Positions 31,062 through 39,697 are shown, numbered from the stretch's first letter. The stretch is 48,857 nt of DNA from Candidatus Thorarchaeota archaeon (GCA_011364985.1 RDOC01000001.1:422630-471486); one strand, 5' to 3'. Made by a program: numbers and translations. The notes: generated from the letters alone by a model not told the origin.

Positions 31062-31832
31062 CTAGTAGGGCAATTCCCACAGCACCCAATCTGGGAGAGG
31101 AACAAAGAAACGAAGATAGAGAATTAGGAGAAGTAACAGAACCGACGCCGCCAAAACTCCCCAGTCGCGACACCTGAAACGAAGTTGCTCCATGTATGTC
31201 CTGTTTTCGCTTCCTCCAAAGCCACGAGACTCCATACTCTCCGCGATTGAAAGCGCGCGACGAATAGACACAATAATGAGGGGTACAATGATTGGGATAA
31301 TACCCCTAATTCTTGATAGAAGACTACCCTTGTCAAGTTCAACACCGCGAGCCCTTTGTGCGTCCATTATGGCATAAGCCTCTTGACCAAGTGTTGGTAC
31401 ATACCTCATTGCCATACTCATTGCAAAGGCAAACTCAAACTTTACTCTCATCTGAATCAACGCTTGAGAAAGCTCATCAGGATGTACTGTAAGGAAGAAC
31501 AGCGAGAAAGAGGTCATAAGGCAAATCAAGCGAAGCGTGAGAGCGATAGAATGTGAAAAAGGATTAGGCACAGTTGAGAAAAGCGTATTGAACACCATGA
31601 TAAAGAGAAGCAAGAAACTCAGACCTTTCATGCTTCTGCTCCATCTTCTTAGAGATCTAGCAGCAATGATGAGCGGGACAAGAAATAGGAAGAAGATGAG
31701 CAACGGAACAATATTGATGAAAGTTAGGGAGATGATGGCAAAAGCAATTGACATGACTAGTTTTGCACGAGGGTCTATGTTATGAATGGGGGAATCCTGT
31801 CGAGTATACTGAAATACCTCAAGGAAAGACAT
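31062..31832 (-). CDS. ecfT: ECF transporter transmembrane component EcfT
   Basis: The scaffold subunit of an energy-coupling-factor vitamin/metal importer. The opening HNIDPRAKLVMSIAFAI is typical, followed by several membrane helices. The two coupling motifs that contact the ATPases are seen as DAQRARGVEL (residue ~155-165) and SIAESMESRGFGG (~205-220). It is 2 bases after the ATPase gene, third in a three-gene operon (A', A, T). No substrate-binding S subunit is present in the window, so this is probably a shared group II module. Confidence 0.92.
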   Translation of the reverse strand: MSFLEVFQYTRQDSPIHNIDPRAKLVMSIAFAIISLTFINIVPLLIFFLFLVPLIIAARSLRRWSRSMKGLSFLLLFIMVFNTLFSTVPNPFSHSIALTLRLICLMTSFSLFFLTVHPDELSQALIQMRVKFEFAFAMSMAMRYVPTLGQEAYAIMDAQRARGVELDKGSLLSRIRGIIPIIVPLIIVSIRRALSIAESMESRGFGGSENRTYMEQLRFRCRDWGVLAASVLLLLLILYLRFFVPLPDWVLWELPY

Positions 31833-31834
31833 TA

Positions 31835-32659
31835 CTATTGACCCTCCAGAATCTCGACTATTGCATCTTCAACTTCCGAGAGCAGGAAACATCGCTCAGA
31901 AGCTGTGGGAAAGGTTCTATGAAGGGCTCTTGCGGTTTGAGTGAGTTGTGGAATTGTTAGTGAGCATAGATCAAGAACTTGTTGATTGCTTAGAACTGAG
32001 CGAGTAGGCCCATCTGCAACTATCTTGCCATCAGCCATTGCAATTGTCCTTGGAAAGTGCTCAACAACGAACTCGATATCATGAGTGACAACGATTACTG
32101 TACAGCCCTTTTCATTAAGTTCTTTCAAGAGATCAGCCAGTAATTCCTTCTGCCGAGCGTCCTGTCCGATTGTTGGCTCATCCAAGGCAAGAACAAGAGG
32201 CTCAATTGCTAGGACTGATGCAAGAGCGACGCGTTTGCGTTCACCGCCAGATAATGAGAAGGGGGATCGTTCTCCGAAACCTTCAAGGCTAAGCTTGGAA
32301 AGCGTCCTATCGCACCGCTGTTGTGCATCCTCCTGGGAGAAGCCAAGGTTTCTCAGGCCAAAGATGATTTCTTTCTCAACTGTGTCTAGGAATAGCTGGT
32401 GGTCAGGATTCTGCCAAACAAGCCCAACAATTCTGGACAGCTCTGCAACAGACTTACTACTGGCATTGCCACCATCGACGAATACGCGGCCCCGCATTGG
32501 CCGCAGAAGACCATTCATGTGCTTAATCAGAGTCGTCTTACCAGCCCCATTTGCTCCCATTATTGCAAGACGATCGCCTTGGTTGATTTGGAACGAAACG
32601 CCCCTCAAGGCTGTGTATAAACCCTCGTAGGAGAAATGCACATCCTCCATGATTATCAA
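31835..32659 (-). CDS. ecfA: ECF transporter ATPase
   Basis: ABC ATPase with Walker A AIMGANGAGKTTLIKHMNG, Q-loop VWQNPDHQLF (the doubled Q-N-P-D typical of ECF ATPases), signature FSLSGGERKRVALASVLA, Walker B LVLALDEPTIGQD, and switch VIVVTHDIEFV. Hydrolyses ATP to drive EcfT and an S subunit. It overlaps the preceding ATPase gene by four bases (ATGA), so the two ATPases are co-translated and form the heterodimer. Confidence 0.93.
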   Translation of the reverse strand: MIIMEDVHFSYEGLYTALRGVSFQINQGDRLAIMGANGAGKTTLIKHMNGLLRPMRGRVFVDGGNASSKSVAELSRIVGLVWQNPDHQLFLDTVEKEIIFGLRNLGFSQEDAQQRCDRTLSKLSLEGFGERSPFSLSGGERKRVALASVLAIEPLVLALDEPTIGQDARQKELLADLLKELNEKGCTVIVVTHDIEFVVEHFPRTIAMADGKIVADGPTRSVLSNQQVLDLCSLTIPQLTQTARALHRTFPTASERCFLLSEVEDAIVEILEGQ

Positions 32660-33525
32660 GAACAGCTCGCCTCCTCTACAAGGTCCGAGAGTTCTTCTCC
32701 AGTAAGAGGTACTCTGCCTAACTTTAGGCCACGTTTTTCAAGCTTCATGTATATTTGAGTGGCCTTTGGAATGCCGATTCCCAATTCAGCACAGACACTG
32801 GATGAGAGCATTTCTCGTGGATTGCCATCTGCCACGATTTGCCCATTATCCATCAGAATAACACGAGAGGCGTCCTTCGCAATCAAATCGAGCCTGTGCT
32901 CAACAAGCACTATGGTCATTCCCTTTCTATTGAACTCGGCCAGAATTCCTAGAATTTTCTCAGCACTTTTGGGGTCGAGATTAGATGTAGGTTCGTCAGC
33001 AACCAAGACACGTGGCTGGAGAGCAAGCGTAGCAGCCATTGCCACTCGCTGCTGTTCTCCGCCTGACATTTCGTGAGGGTGCTTCTCTCGCAGACTTTCA
33101 AGTTCAAGCAAGTCAATGAAGTGCTCGACGCGCCTGCGAATCTCAGACGGTTCGACACCAAGATTCTCGGGTCCAAACGCTATTTCCTTTTCCACGTTGA
33201 GGGTCACAAGTTGATTCGTCGGGTTCTGAAAAACCAATCCGGCATGTGGAGCCAATTGGGCAACAGTGCTCTCTCGTGTGTTAATGCCATCAACATAGAC
33301 GTTCCCGGCAATATAGCCGCGATGGAAGTGCGGCACCAACCCATTGATTGCTCTGCACAGAGTGGTCTTTCCGCAACCAGAAGGCCCAGTTACGACAATG
33401 TATTCATCTTCTTCAACGGTCAAAGAAACCTTCCGAAGAGCCAATGAATCTGCTCCAAGATACTTGAAGCTGAAATCTGCAAACTCAATCAGCGGCAGTA
33501 AATCATTCCTCCCTAGCTGGAACAT
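32656..33525 (-). CDS. ecfA2: ECF transporter ATPase, second subunit
   Basis: Paralogue of the next gene. Walker A VVTGPSGCGKTTLCRAING, Q-loop LVFQNPTNQL, signature HEMSGGEQQRVAMAATLAL, Walker B VLVADEPTSNLDPKS, switch MTIVLVEHRLDLI. The switch His is kept. ATG 33525 has GGAAG upstream and lies within the last codons of the DHH phosphoesterase gene (13-base overlap), linking the transporter to the upstream informational operon. Confidence 0.93.
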   Translation of the reverse strand: MFQLGRNDLLPLIEFADFSFKYLGADSLALRKVSLTVEEDEYIVVTGPSGCGKTTLCRAINGLVPHFHRGYIAGNVYVDGINTRESTVAQLAPHAGLVFQNPTNQLVTLNVEKEIAFGPENLGVEPSEIRRRVEHFIDLLELESLREKHPHEMSGGEQQRVAMAATLALQPRVLVADEPTSNLDPKSAEKILGILAEFNRKGMTIVLVEHRLDLIAKDASRVILMDNGQIVADGNPREMLSSSVCAELGIGIPKATQIYMKLEKRGLKLGRVPLTGEELSDLVEEASCS

Positions 33526-34517
33526 TCTTTGCTTCCGTTCCTCTTCGATATTTCATCCCTAATGAGTTCGACTGAACGAACCAGAGCCGCGTCACGATTC
33601 ATGGTCCCGTTGGCTCCTGCAGCATTAGCATGCCCACCACCATGCCCTCCAATGACAACACCAAGGGGTTCCATGATATCAGAACCAAGATCGATTCCTG
33701 TCATCGAAGAAAACTTGTTGGTACTTCGAGCGCTCAAACGGACTTCGCCCTTTGAGGTCTTTCCACCAACTATTGCTACATCGGCCCCCAGCTCAATCAA
33801 CCCCCGACATGAACTGGCCTCGAAGGCGTTAATCTTTGATATAGCAATCACCCAATCACCAAGAAGATGGATTCTACATCGTCCAGCCGCCTTCAGGCGT
33901 GCAATTCGTTCCGACCTCTCGGGCTTGACTATCAATGAATTTACACTTTGGGAATAGTCAGCTCCTGCATCTATGAGTTCCAAAGCGGTTGAAAGCGCCT
34001 CTGCACCGCTGTAGAAGAAGCGTCTCGTGTCAAAAATCATTCCAGTGAGGAGGAGGGTTGCCACTGCAGGAGTCAGTTCTACTCCTAGTTCCTTGGAGAG
34101 ATCAAACATAATCTCACAAGTCGATGAAGTATCCGAACGAATGATAGTGTGCTCGGCCAAGCTAGCAATATCAGGATTTATCCCATGATGGTCAATTACA
34201 ATGGTTCTCTTCGGGTCGAGAAGCAACGACTCCACTGAGCTTCCAAGCTGGTAGCGATTATTTGTGTCAAGTATGACCACAAGGTCATGAGTCTTGTCAG
34301 AGCTAGTTGAGACGGTAGCCCCAGGGGTCAGGCTTTCGAGTACTTGGTTTGAAAGCTTACTAACATCATCACTGACTAAGGTTGCAGCACCCTTAGGATT
34401 CAAAGCATTGTATATGTACTGCATTGCCAGCATTGCACATACGGCATCAGGGTCGGCATTGTGATGGCCTAGTATCAGTACATTCTTGGCGCCTCTCAGA
34501 AGAAATTCAAGACTCAC
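33513..34517 (-). CDS. DHH-DHHA1 phosphoesterase (NrnA/RecJ-like)
   Basis: DHH domain: VLILGHHNADPDAVCAM (metal ligands H-x-N-x-D), LVVILDTNN, IVIDHHGINPD (the DHH motif), SSTCEIMF. DHHA1 domain: GGHGGGHANAAGANG near the C-terminus, which binds the substrate phosphate. Members cleave nanoRNA, pAp or cyclic dinucleotides; archaeal forms are often RecJ-like exonucleases. 334 residues. Its start overlaps the DUF3194 gene by 11 bases. Confidence 0.9.
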   Translation of the reverse strand: MSLEFLLRGAKNVLILGHHNADPDAVCAMLAMQYIYNALNPKGAATLVSDDVSKLSNQVLESLTPGATVSTSSDKTHDLVVILDTNNRYQLGSSVESLLLDPKRTIVIDHHGINPDIASLAEHTIIRSDTSSTCEIMFDLSKELGVELTPAVATLLLTGMIFDTRRFFYSGAEALSTALELIDAGADYSQSVNSLIVKPERSERIARLKAAGRCRIHLLGDWVIAISKINAFEASSCRGLIELGADVAIVGGKTSKGEVRLSARSTNKFSSMTGIDLGSDIMEPLGVVIGGHGGGHANAAGANGTMNRDAALVRSVELIRDEISKRNGSKECSS

Positions 34518-34824
34518 AGCTCTTCAACTCCTTGAGACATTTCTCAAGCCAAGCTGTGCCATGTTCTGCCGCTTCGTCGATGAGATCATTAAGATCACCA
34601 CCGCTTTCATAGTTTTGAGAGATATCGATGTCAATGTCTAGATCAAGCTTATCGCTAAGATGAACCGAACAACTGACTGTTAGTTCAGCAATGCTCTTTT
34701 TGGGAATCCTACGAAAGATGAATTCAGTTATCTTGGCTTCACACTCTTCAGCAAGCAGCTCTATTTGCTTTTCTGAAATGTTGGGCAACCCGATTTCGTC
34801 AGCTTCTGGCCGCATTTCTCTCAC
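34507..34824 (-). CDS. DUF3194 protein
   Basis: A 105-residue archaeal protein usually found next to prefoldin beta. SEKQIELLAEECEAKITEFI, then SIAELTVSCSVHLSDKLDLD, with a C-terminal helix ending AWLEKCLKELKSC. Function unknown; a ribosome- or chaperone-linked role is suggested only by neighbourhood. Its GTG shares a base with the pfdB stop (TAGTG), so translation is coupled; ATG 34815 is an alternative. Confidence 0.8.
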   Translation of the reverse strand: MREMRPEADEIGLPNISEKQIELLAEECEAKITEFIFRRIPKKSIAELTVSCSVHLSDKLDLDIDIDISQNYESGGDLNDLIDEAAEHGTAWLEKCLKELKSCES

Positions 34825-35183
34825 TAAAGTTTTGGTTCGTGCTTAGCAATTTCGATTTTGATTTTCGCCTCAAGATCGCTGAGCTTCTTGGCGAGCTTCT
34901 CAATTTGGCTGTTCGTCGATTCGAACTTCATCTGCAGCGTCTTTTCACGGTCATCAAGTTCTTCTACGATCTTGGGTTTGTCCACCCTAAACATCACCTG
35001 ACCAACGCTTTTGTATGTGACCACATTGTCAGGTTGCTTACGCAGCTCTTCCAAAGTGGCGCGAAGCTCAACTAACTCGGTTTGAATTGTCTGCTTGTAT
35101 GTGGTTAGAGTTTCATGCTGTTGTCTCAAATTCTCAAATCTTCTTAGATCGTCCTGTAATGCAGGAGGTATACTCTGAGCCAT
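34824..35183 (-). CDS. pfdB: Prefoldin subunit beta
   Basis: A beta-class prefoldin: N-terminal coil (LRRFENLRQQHETLTTYKQT), the hairpin strands VTYKSVGQVMFRVDKPKIVE, and the C-terminal coil (LEAKIKIEIAKHEPKL). With alpha prefoldin it forms the hexameric jellyfish that holds unfolded proteins for the chaperonin. 119 residues is typical. ATG start, operon position after Pcc1. Confidence 0.95.
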   Translation of the reverse strand: MAQSIPPALQDDLRRFENLRQQHETLTTYKQTIQTELVELRATLEELRKQPDNVVTYKSVGQVMFRVDKPKIVEELDDREKTLQMKFESTNSQIEKLAKKLSDLEAKIKIEIAKHEPKL

Positions 35184-35242
35184 TGTAGTTCAACGCCTTG
35201 ATAGTAGTAGGTTGCTTCCGCCTTCGGCTTCGCGGTCGTGAC

Positions 35243-35533
35243 TTAAGGATTTTGGCTTGCAACCGATTCGACAGTACGCATGCACCCAGAAATCCACGCC
35301 AGATAAGAATTCATTGCTGCTCTGAGTGCCGTCAAATCCTCAGCAGATATTTCGAGAAAGAGGACAGAAGAACGAACGGACACCTTCACTTCAGCCCTAT
35401 CGGACGGTGCAGAACGTGTTTCGGGAATAATCGCATCGTAGATTATCTTGGCTAGCTCGCCAGAACCCATGGGAACTTCAAGATTGGCCTGCAAGGAAAC
35501 TAAGCTTGGCTTCATTCGACTACGACCTTTCAT
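35243..35533 (-). CDS. pcc1: KEOPS complex subunit Pcc1
   Basis: A small Pcc1 protein: ELAKIIYDAIIPETRSAPSD, then RAEVKVSVRSSVLFLEISAE, then LTALRAAMNSYLAWI, all family signatures. Pcc1 dimerises KEOPS through Kae1 for tRNA t6A37 synthesis. 96 residues. Overlaps the Brix gene by 14 bases. Together with Cgi121 (19.3 kb) and Sua5 (18.1 kb), it makes three t6A genes in the window, though Kae1 and Bud32 are absent. Confidence 0.92.
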   Translation of the reverse strand: MKGRSRMKPSLVSLQANLEVPMGSGELAKIIYDAIIPETRSAPSDRAEVKVSVRSSVLFLEISAEDLTALRAAMNSYLAWISGCMRTVESVASQNP

Positions 35534-36077
35534 ATTTGGTTATTCTCATGCGGGGACCTATCTCCTTGGCATCTAGTGCATGATAGTGTGTCCAGAGAAT
35601 TTTCCCATTTGGAAGACTCGACAACCATAGCTCTATTTGACCACGACCCTTCTCTCCGATGCACATGGGGAAGGTTCTTTCTGACACCATCACATCCAAC
35701 AATTCGGAGAGGGAATCTGCCAAGATTCGAGCCTGCTGAGATGTATTTTCCTCTATACATACAGAGATTGCTCCACTGATACGTGGACCTTTGTCGGGGA
35801 TTATCTCCCTACGAAGAATCGCGCTCTCCAAGAACAGGGTGGCACCAATGGATCCAGTTGGCAAAAGAATTTGGATTGTTCGAGGATTACCCTTGAACAT
35901 TGTTATAACAAGCGCAGCTTTTGCATCTGATTGACTGATTCTTGCTACTAGCTCCTTGATGTTCATACCGCCACGATTGAACCGTTCGCTCCTAGGGAGT
36001 ACAGAGTGAAGATCACGAACAAAGGAACGCACTCTATTGGAGGTATTTCGAGAGGTTGTAATCAGCACAGTGGGCAT
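35520..36077 (-). CDS. Archaeal Brix-domain (Imp4-like) ribosome biogenesis protein
   Basis: Begins MPTVLITTSRNTSNRVRSFV, the standard Brix opening, followed by RSERFNRGGMNIKELVA and the strand ALVITMFKGNPRTIQIL. Archaeal single-domain Brix proteins bind rRNA during large or small subunit assembly. 185 residues. Lies between eL43 and Pcc1, a conserved archaeal order, although RpoP, often present between eL43 and Brix, is missing here (only 39 bases remain). Confidence 0.9.
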   Translation of the reverse strand: MPTVLITTSRNTSNRVRSFVRDLHSVLPRSERFNRGGMNIKELVARISQSDAKAALVITMFKGNPRTIQILLPTGSIGATLFLESAILRREIIPDKGPRISGAISVCIEENTSQQARILADSLSELLDVMVSERTFPMCIGEKGRGQIELWLSSLPNGKILWTHYHALDAKEIGPRMRITKYERS

Positions 36078-36116
36078 CTCAATCCACTGTCCCCAGCAAG
36101 ATGAACGATTCTTGCT

Positions 36117-36512
36117 CTATTCAGGAGCCTCAGAAGACTCCTCATCGTCAACGTCCACAGTCGTCGACGCGACGACATCTTCTTCTACATTAGGTAGAAA
36201 CTCGTTTGGAACGACGATTTCATCTTCATCCCTTAGTGCTAGGAAATCGCCAGATACTCTTTGTGCGATGGCCCGTCTTGCGGCTCGCCCTGCATCAGTG
36301 TATGGAACATAGGCACCGCCTGCAAATAGTAGACCGCATTTCTTGCATACCCAGAGACCAGCAGATTTTCGAGCCAAGGCACGTGTAGCACACGAAGGGC
36401 ATCTGTGGGCTTCGTTTCTCCTCTTTTCAATATCGAGGACCCTTCGACGTAGCTTAGCTCCATATCTAGAGCTGAATCTTCCAGTGCTTCCTACCTTTTT
36501 GGTACGTCCCAA
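36117..36512 (-). CDS. rpl37ae: Ribosomal protein eL43 (L37Ae) with acidic C-terminal tail
   Basis: MGRTKKVGSTGRFSSRYGA is the hallmark start. The zinc ribbon is HRCPSCATRA with VCKKCGLLFAGGAYVP. The core ends near residue 85; the remaining ~45 residues form an acidic, disordered tail (NVEEDVVASTTVDVDDEESS) absent from typical eL43. TTG start with GGAG eight bases upstream. Part of the minus-strand informational operon. Confidence 0.93.
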   Translation of the reverse strand: MGRTKKVGSTGRFSSRYGAKLRRRVLDIEKRRNEAHRCPSCATRALARKSAGLWVCKKCGLLFAGGAYVPYTDAGRAARRAIAQRVSGDFLALRDEDEIVVPNEFLPNVEEDVVASTTVDVDDEESSEAPE

Positions 36513-36645
36513 CGAGTTGGTCTCCTTCGAATTTCATCAAACCGATGGATTTGCCATCAATTTCATCCAGTCGCCCTTCACTTTCGCTTATTAGCGTATC
36601 TGTCTGTGATTGAGAGATCTTGATGCCTAGAGATATCTCTTGCAC
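36466..36645 (-). CDS. Possible small protein overlapping the eL43 start
   Basis: A 59-codon frame from GTG 36645: MQEISLGIKISQSQTDTLIS, then RLDEIDGKSIGLMKFEGDQL, ending GTYQKGRKHWKIQL. It reads like a small beta-rich protein rather than random sequence, but has no clear ribosome-binding site and overlaps the well-supported eL43 start by 47 bases. No family is recognised. Confidence 0.3.
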   Translation of the reverse strand: MQEISLGIKISQSQTDTLISESEGRLDEIDGKSIGLMKFEGDQLVGTYQKGRKHWKIQL

Positions 36646-36679
36646 TGTCTAAAACGTCTGCTCCACTTCGTTAACAATC

Positions 36680-37029
36680 TCATAGCATAGGTCTAAGACC
36701 CATGCCTTCCGCTTTGTGCCTAGCGACATCGAAGATATGCTCAACGATGCCCAAATCGCCCTGGGCGACAAGGAGAGTCGGATTGCGAAGTGCCTCTGGG
36801 TCAAGGACTGCTCTTGTAGAACCTTCAACCCGTGCCACTGGATTCAAAGGCATGACTGCGGGGATGACTCCTGCCCCTAAATGGCAAGCATAGAGAATCC
36901 TGTCCCATGAGAAGTTTCAGGTCTGGATGTGGGAACTGACTGAGTGTGATGACTAGAAACCTGACATGGCGTACGTCTGTGGGAAAACCAAGACTGACCC
37001 TCAGAACGGGGTGGAGTCCAAGAGTCAGA
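36680..37029 (-). pseudogene. Probable frameshifted gene remnant between rrp42 and eL43
   Basis: Just after rrp42 one minus frame reads LTLGLHPVLRVSLGFPTDVR, then HVRFLVITLSQFPHPDLKLL, to about 36905. Another frame then continues ILYACHLGAGVIPAVMPLNP, VARVEGSTRAVLDPEALRNP, TLLVAQGDLGIVEHIFDVAR, to TGA 36680. Both look coding and join naturally if one frameshift near 36890-36910 is corrected, giving ~115 residues. No start codon with a ribosome-binding site was found and I do not recognise the family. The 36513-37024 interval is otherwise empty except for the small frame at its left end. Confidence 0.45.
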
Positions 37030-37864
37030 CGCCAGCTTCTTTCACTGTATCAGTAATCAAACCTCGGATTTCTTTTGTTTGACTAAGCGCCATATCCATA
37101 GCTTGTTCAATCAATTCGATCGAGATTGGACCAGCTCCACCACCCTTTTGAATCGCAGTGAACTTATCATTCTTGTCAATTGCCATTGTGAGACGGCATG
37201 ATTGAACAATTTCCTCCTTGAGAATGGGGTCGATGACCACATGATCTGCAATCTTTGACACAGTGTGTTCAATGGCCATGTTGCTGAGAGGCAGCTCAAG
37301 CATCTTCCCCGTTTCAACGAGTTCGTTATCTTCCAACTTCATCTCTGGAAAGCGCGTTGTTAGCAGCGCTGCATTCACAGCAATTGAACTTGCATCGATG
37401 AGATTTCCGTCATATTCCAAAGGATAGACATCTGCAAAGACCATGTAGACCTTTCTACCTTCCTCGATACAGAGATTCTTCACGTCCACAGTCTCAGACT
37501 CACGAACACCTCTATCAACTACGCGTGCTAACTCAATGGCGTCTTCTTTTGGAGGCCCTATCTCGAACAGAGGAGATGCAATGGGTGCCAATTCCGCAGT
37601 AATCATTACAACTCCCTCATCAGGGGTGTCTGGGTATGGCTCTCCTGTGAGCACCTTGACACCAGCAACTACGCTAGTTCCACCAAGTCGGACAATTGCA
37701 GACCCTTCTGCCTTGGCAGCAACTGGATTTGGCTCGATTTCGAGTTGACGGTATTCGTCGAATTTTCGTCCATCCACCCTATCGCCTCTTTTCAAAAGAT
37801 CGGCAATGTAGTTACGATCAATGTGACTTATCACTTCAGCACTGAAGTCTCCCATTCTACTCAT
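37025..37864 (-). CDS. rrp42: Exosome non-catalytic subunit Rrp42
   Basis: RNase PH-fold subunit: YIADLLKRGDRVDGRKFDEY, GSAIVRLGGTSVVAGVKV, DEGVVMITAELAPIASPLFE, LARVVDRGVRESETVDVKNL, VYPLEYDGNLIDASSIAVNA. Rrp42 pairs with Rrp41 to form the hexameric ring and shapes the RNA path; it lacks the phosphorolytic site. 279 residues. Overlaps rrp41 by eight bases. Confidence 0.96.
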   Translation of the reverse strand: MSRMGDFSAEVISHIDRNYIADLLKRGDRVDGRKFDEYRQLEIEPNPVAAKAEGSAIVRLGGTSVVAGVKVLTGEPYPDTPDEGVVMITAELAPIASPLFEIGPPKEDAIELARVVDRGVRESETVDVKNLCIEEGRKVYMVFADVYPLEYDGNLIDASSIAVNAALLTTRFPEMKLEDNELVETGKMLELPLSNMAIEHTVSKIADHVVIDPILKEEIVQSCRLTMAIDKNDKFTAIQKGGGAGPISIELIEQAMDMALSQTKEIRGLITDTVKEAGV

Positions 37865-38678
37865 CCTCCATTAAGTCAGACTCACCAAGGTCTGTTTCCA
37901 AATCATCTTCGAAGTCCTCATCATCTTCATCATCTTCATCATCATCTTCGGGAGTACGCTTAGCGTAGGCACGCTTCAGGGCATCCTTTTGGAGTTCATG
38001 AAGATACTTACATGCATTGACTCCCAGCTGCACTGCTTCCAGAAGTTCCTCTCTTGTGAAAGAACCATCCTGTTGAAGGAGCGTTATCTCGCCGGTCTTA
38101 GGCAGGACCGCCAGTGGAATGTCGCCCTCACCGTATTTGTCTTCTTCATCACCCAAGTCCACAATGAGTGTTCCATCAGCCTTACCAACAGCCACGGCAG
38201 GAACCAGACTCCTCATCGGTATACCTGCGTCAGCCAAAGCAAGTGATGCAGCATTTATTGCGGCGCATCTTGTACCACCGTCGGCCTGGATGACCTGAAT
38301 GAACACATCAACCACGGCTTTAGGAAAGTCTTCCAAGAAGAGTGCGGGTTCTAATGCGTTTGCAATCACCATTGATATCTCCCTTTCTCTTCGTGAAGGA
38401 GCTGGCCGCTTCCTGTCAGAAACCGAGAAAGTAGCCATACGGTATACACATCTCAAATATGCCCGATCATTAAGAGTTAGATGCCGTGGATGTAGTTCGC
38501 GTGGACCATAGACAGCAGCCAAAATGTAGGTCTTCCCCTGTCTGATAGACGCTGAACCATCCGCACTCTTGAGCACTCCAACTTCCATCTGAATCGGGCG
38601 CAATTCGTCTGGTCTTCTCCCATCAAAACGTAAGCCCTCTGCATTAATCAAGGCATCAGGCCTTTTCTCTGTACTCAT
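37857..38678 (-). CDS. rrp41: Exosome catalytic subunit Rrp41 with acidic tail
   Basis: RNase PH-fold phosphorolytic subunit: LRFDGRRPDELRPIQMEVGV, SIRQGKTYILAAVYGPRE, KRPAPSRREREISMVIANAL, QADGGTRCAAINAASLALAD and GEGDIPLAVLPKTGEIT with the catalytic Asp. Degrades RNA 3' to 5' and can add tails. Residues ~240-273 form a very acidic extension (DDDEDDEDDEDFEDDLET) not found in typical archaeal Rrp41. It abuts rrp4 (one-base overlap at 38678). Confidence 0.96.
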   Translation of the reverse strand: MSTEKRPDALINAEGLRFDGRRPDELRPIQMEVGVLKSADGSASIRQGKTYILAAVYGPRELHPRHLTLNDRAYLRCVYRMATFSVSDRKRPAPSRREREISMVIANALEPALFLEDFPKAVVDVFIQVIQADGGTRCAAINAASLALADAGIPMRSLVPAVAVGKADGTLIVDLGDEEDKYGEGDIPLAVLPKTGEITLLQQDGSFTREELLEAVQLGVNACKYLHELQKDALKRAYAKRTPEDDDEDDEDDEDFEDDLETDLGESDLMEDE

Positions 38679-39646
38679 TACTTATTCACATCCTCTGAAT
38701 CATCATCTTTTGCTGAATCATCCTCAGTTTCACTAGACTCCTCCTCTTCTGCGGCATCTTTCATCTCCTCAGCAGGCGCCGCTAACGACGACTCTTGATT
38801 TGTCGTTTCTTCCTCAGAATCTTCCTCTGTGCCGGCATTCTTCTCAGCCGCTGTATCTTCTGGTGTGGAGCCATTTTCTTTCTCAAGCTTCGGTTCTGGT
38901 TTGCTCTTTGATTCTTGTGGCTCTTCGGAAGCTGTACCGGTATCATCATCATCTTGTGCCCCCTCCATCTTTGCCATCTCTTCCTCTAACATTGCTCTAA
39001 CTCGGTCAGTTAGCTTTGATGTATGTGCTTCCTCTTCAATCATCTTGAAGGCCCTAATTGCAAGCCGCAGAACATCCGTGCTCGGTGCACGAATCCAGAT
39101 TCGACCATTCTGTCCCACCATTGTCTGGATACGCAATTGGTCCTTAATCATATTGATCATTGACCCTCTGCGTCCGATTATCCGTGGGATTTTTGCCGGA
39201 CTGATGTGCAGAATCATGCCGTCGCCAAGCTTGCGAAGTCCTCGTCCTTTCATGCTAAGGAATGGGCCTCCACTCCTATCGAAAGCTATTACTTCCGCGG
39301 CTATAACATCGCCGATATCCATGTATTCCGAAATATCATCGGAATAGGGTCTGCGCAATGCATTGTTAGCGTGCAGTGATGCCCCATAGGGGCCACCAAT
39401 ATCGACTTTCCAGTTATTTCCTGCAACAAGCGTGATTGTTCCTAGGACTAGATCACCCTCGCGGGGTATGTATACTCCTTCAAGAGCAACGACTTTTACC
39501 CTGTTGCCACGAAGCTCTGCAAGTCCCACAACTGAAGCATAGATCTTGCCTTTTTCACTATAAGTCCCTTCGGAGGGGCGATATCTGCCCTCAGCCAATA
39601 ATTGACCTGGGACTACTATTTCTCGCTTTTGAAAGTATACTGCCAA
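38678..39646 (-). CDS. rrp4: Exosome cap subunit Rrp4 with long acidic tail
   Basis: Cap protein that binds RNA and feeds it to the ring: N-terminal REIVVPGQLLAEGRYRPSEG, S1 domain (residues ~65-140), KH domain with KIPRIIGRRGSMINMIKDQL (GxxG). Core ends near residue 225; the remaining ~97 residues are low-complexity Glu/Asp/Ser/Lys, an unusual extension shared in character with Rrp41 and eL43 here. First gene of the exosome trio, 51 bases after the SBDS stop. Confidence 0.95.
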   Translation of the reverse strand: MAVYFQKREIVVPGQLLAEGRYRPSEGTYSEKGKIYASVVGLAELRGNRVKVVALEGVYIPREGDLVLGTITLVAGNNWKVDIGGPYGASLHANNALRRPYSDDISEYMDIGDVIAAEVIAFDRSGGPFLSMKGRGLRKLGDGMILHISPAKIPRIIGRRGSMINMIKDQLRIQTMVGQNGRIWIRAPSTDVLRLAIRAFKMIEEEAHTSKLTDRVRAMLEEEMAKMEGAQDDDDTGTASEEPQESKSKPEPKLEKENGSTPEDTAAEKNAGTEEDSEEETTNQESSLAAPAEEMKDAAEEEESSETEDDSAKDDDSEDVNK

Positions 39647-39697
39647 TGTATTCCCTCGTTTGATTTCATTGATAAATTGGATTATTCGATTACCTTG

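Noticed and set aside
36078..36116. RpoP (Rpb12-like) gene expected between eL43 and the Brix gene
   Set aside because: Only 39 bases separate the two genes, too few to encode it.
36702..36893. 63-codon plus-strand frame in the rrp42-eL43 gap
   Set aside because: Its Ser/Arg/Ala-rich text is typical of the antisense shadow of the coding-like minus frame.
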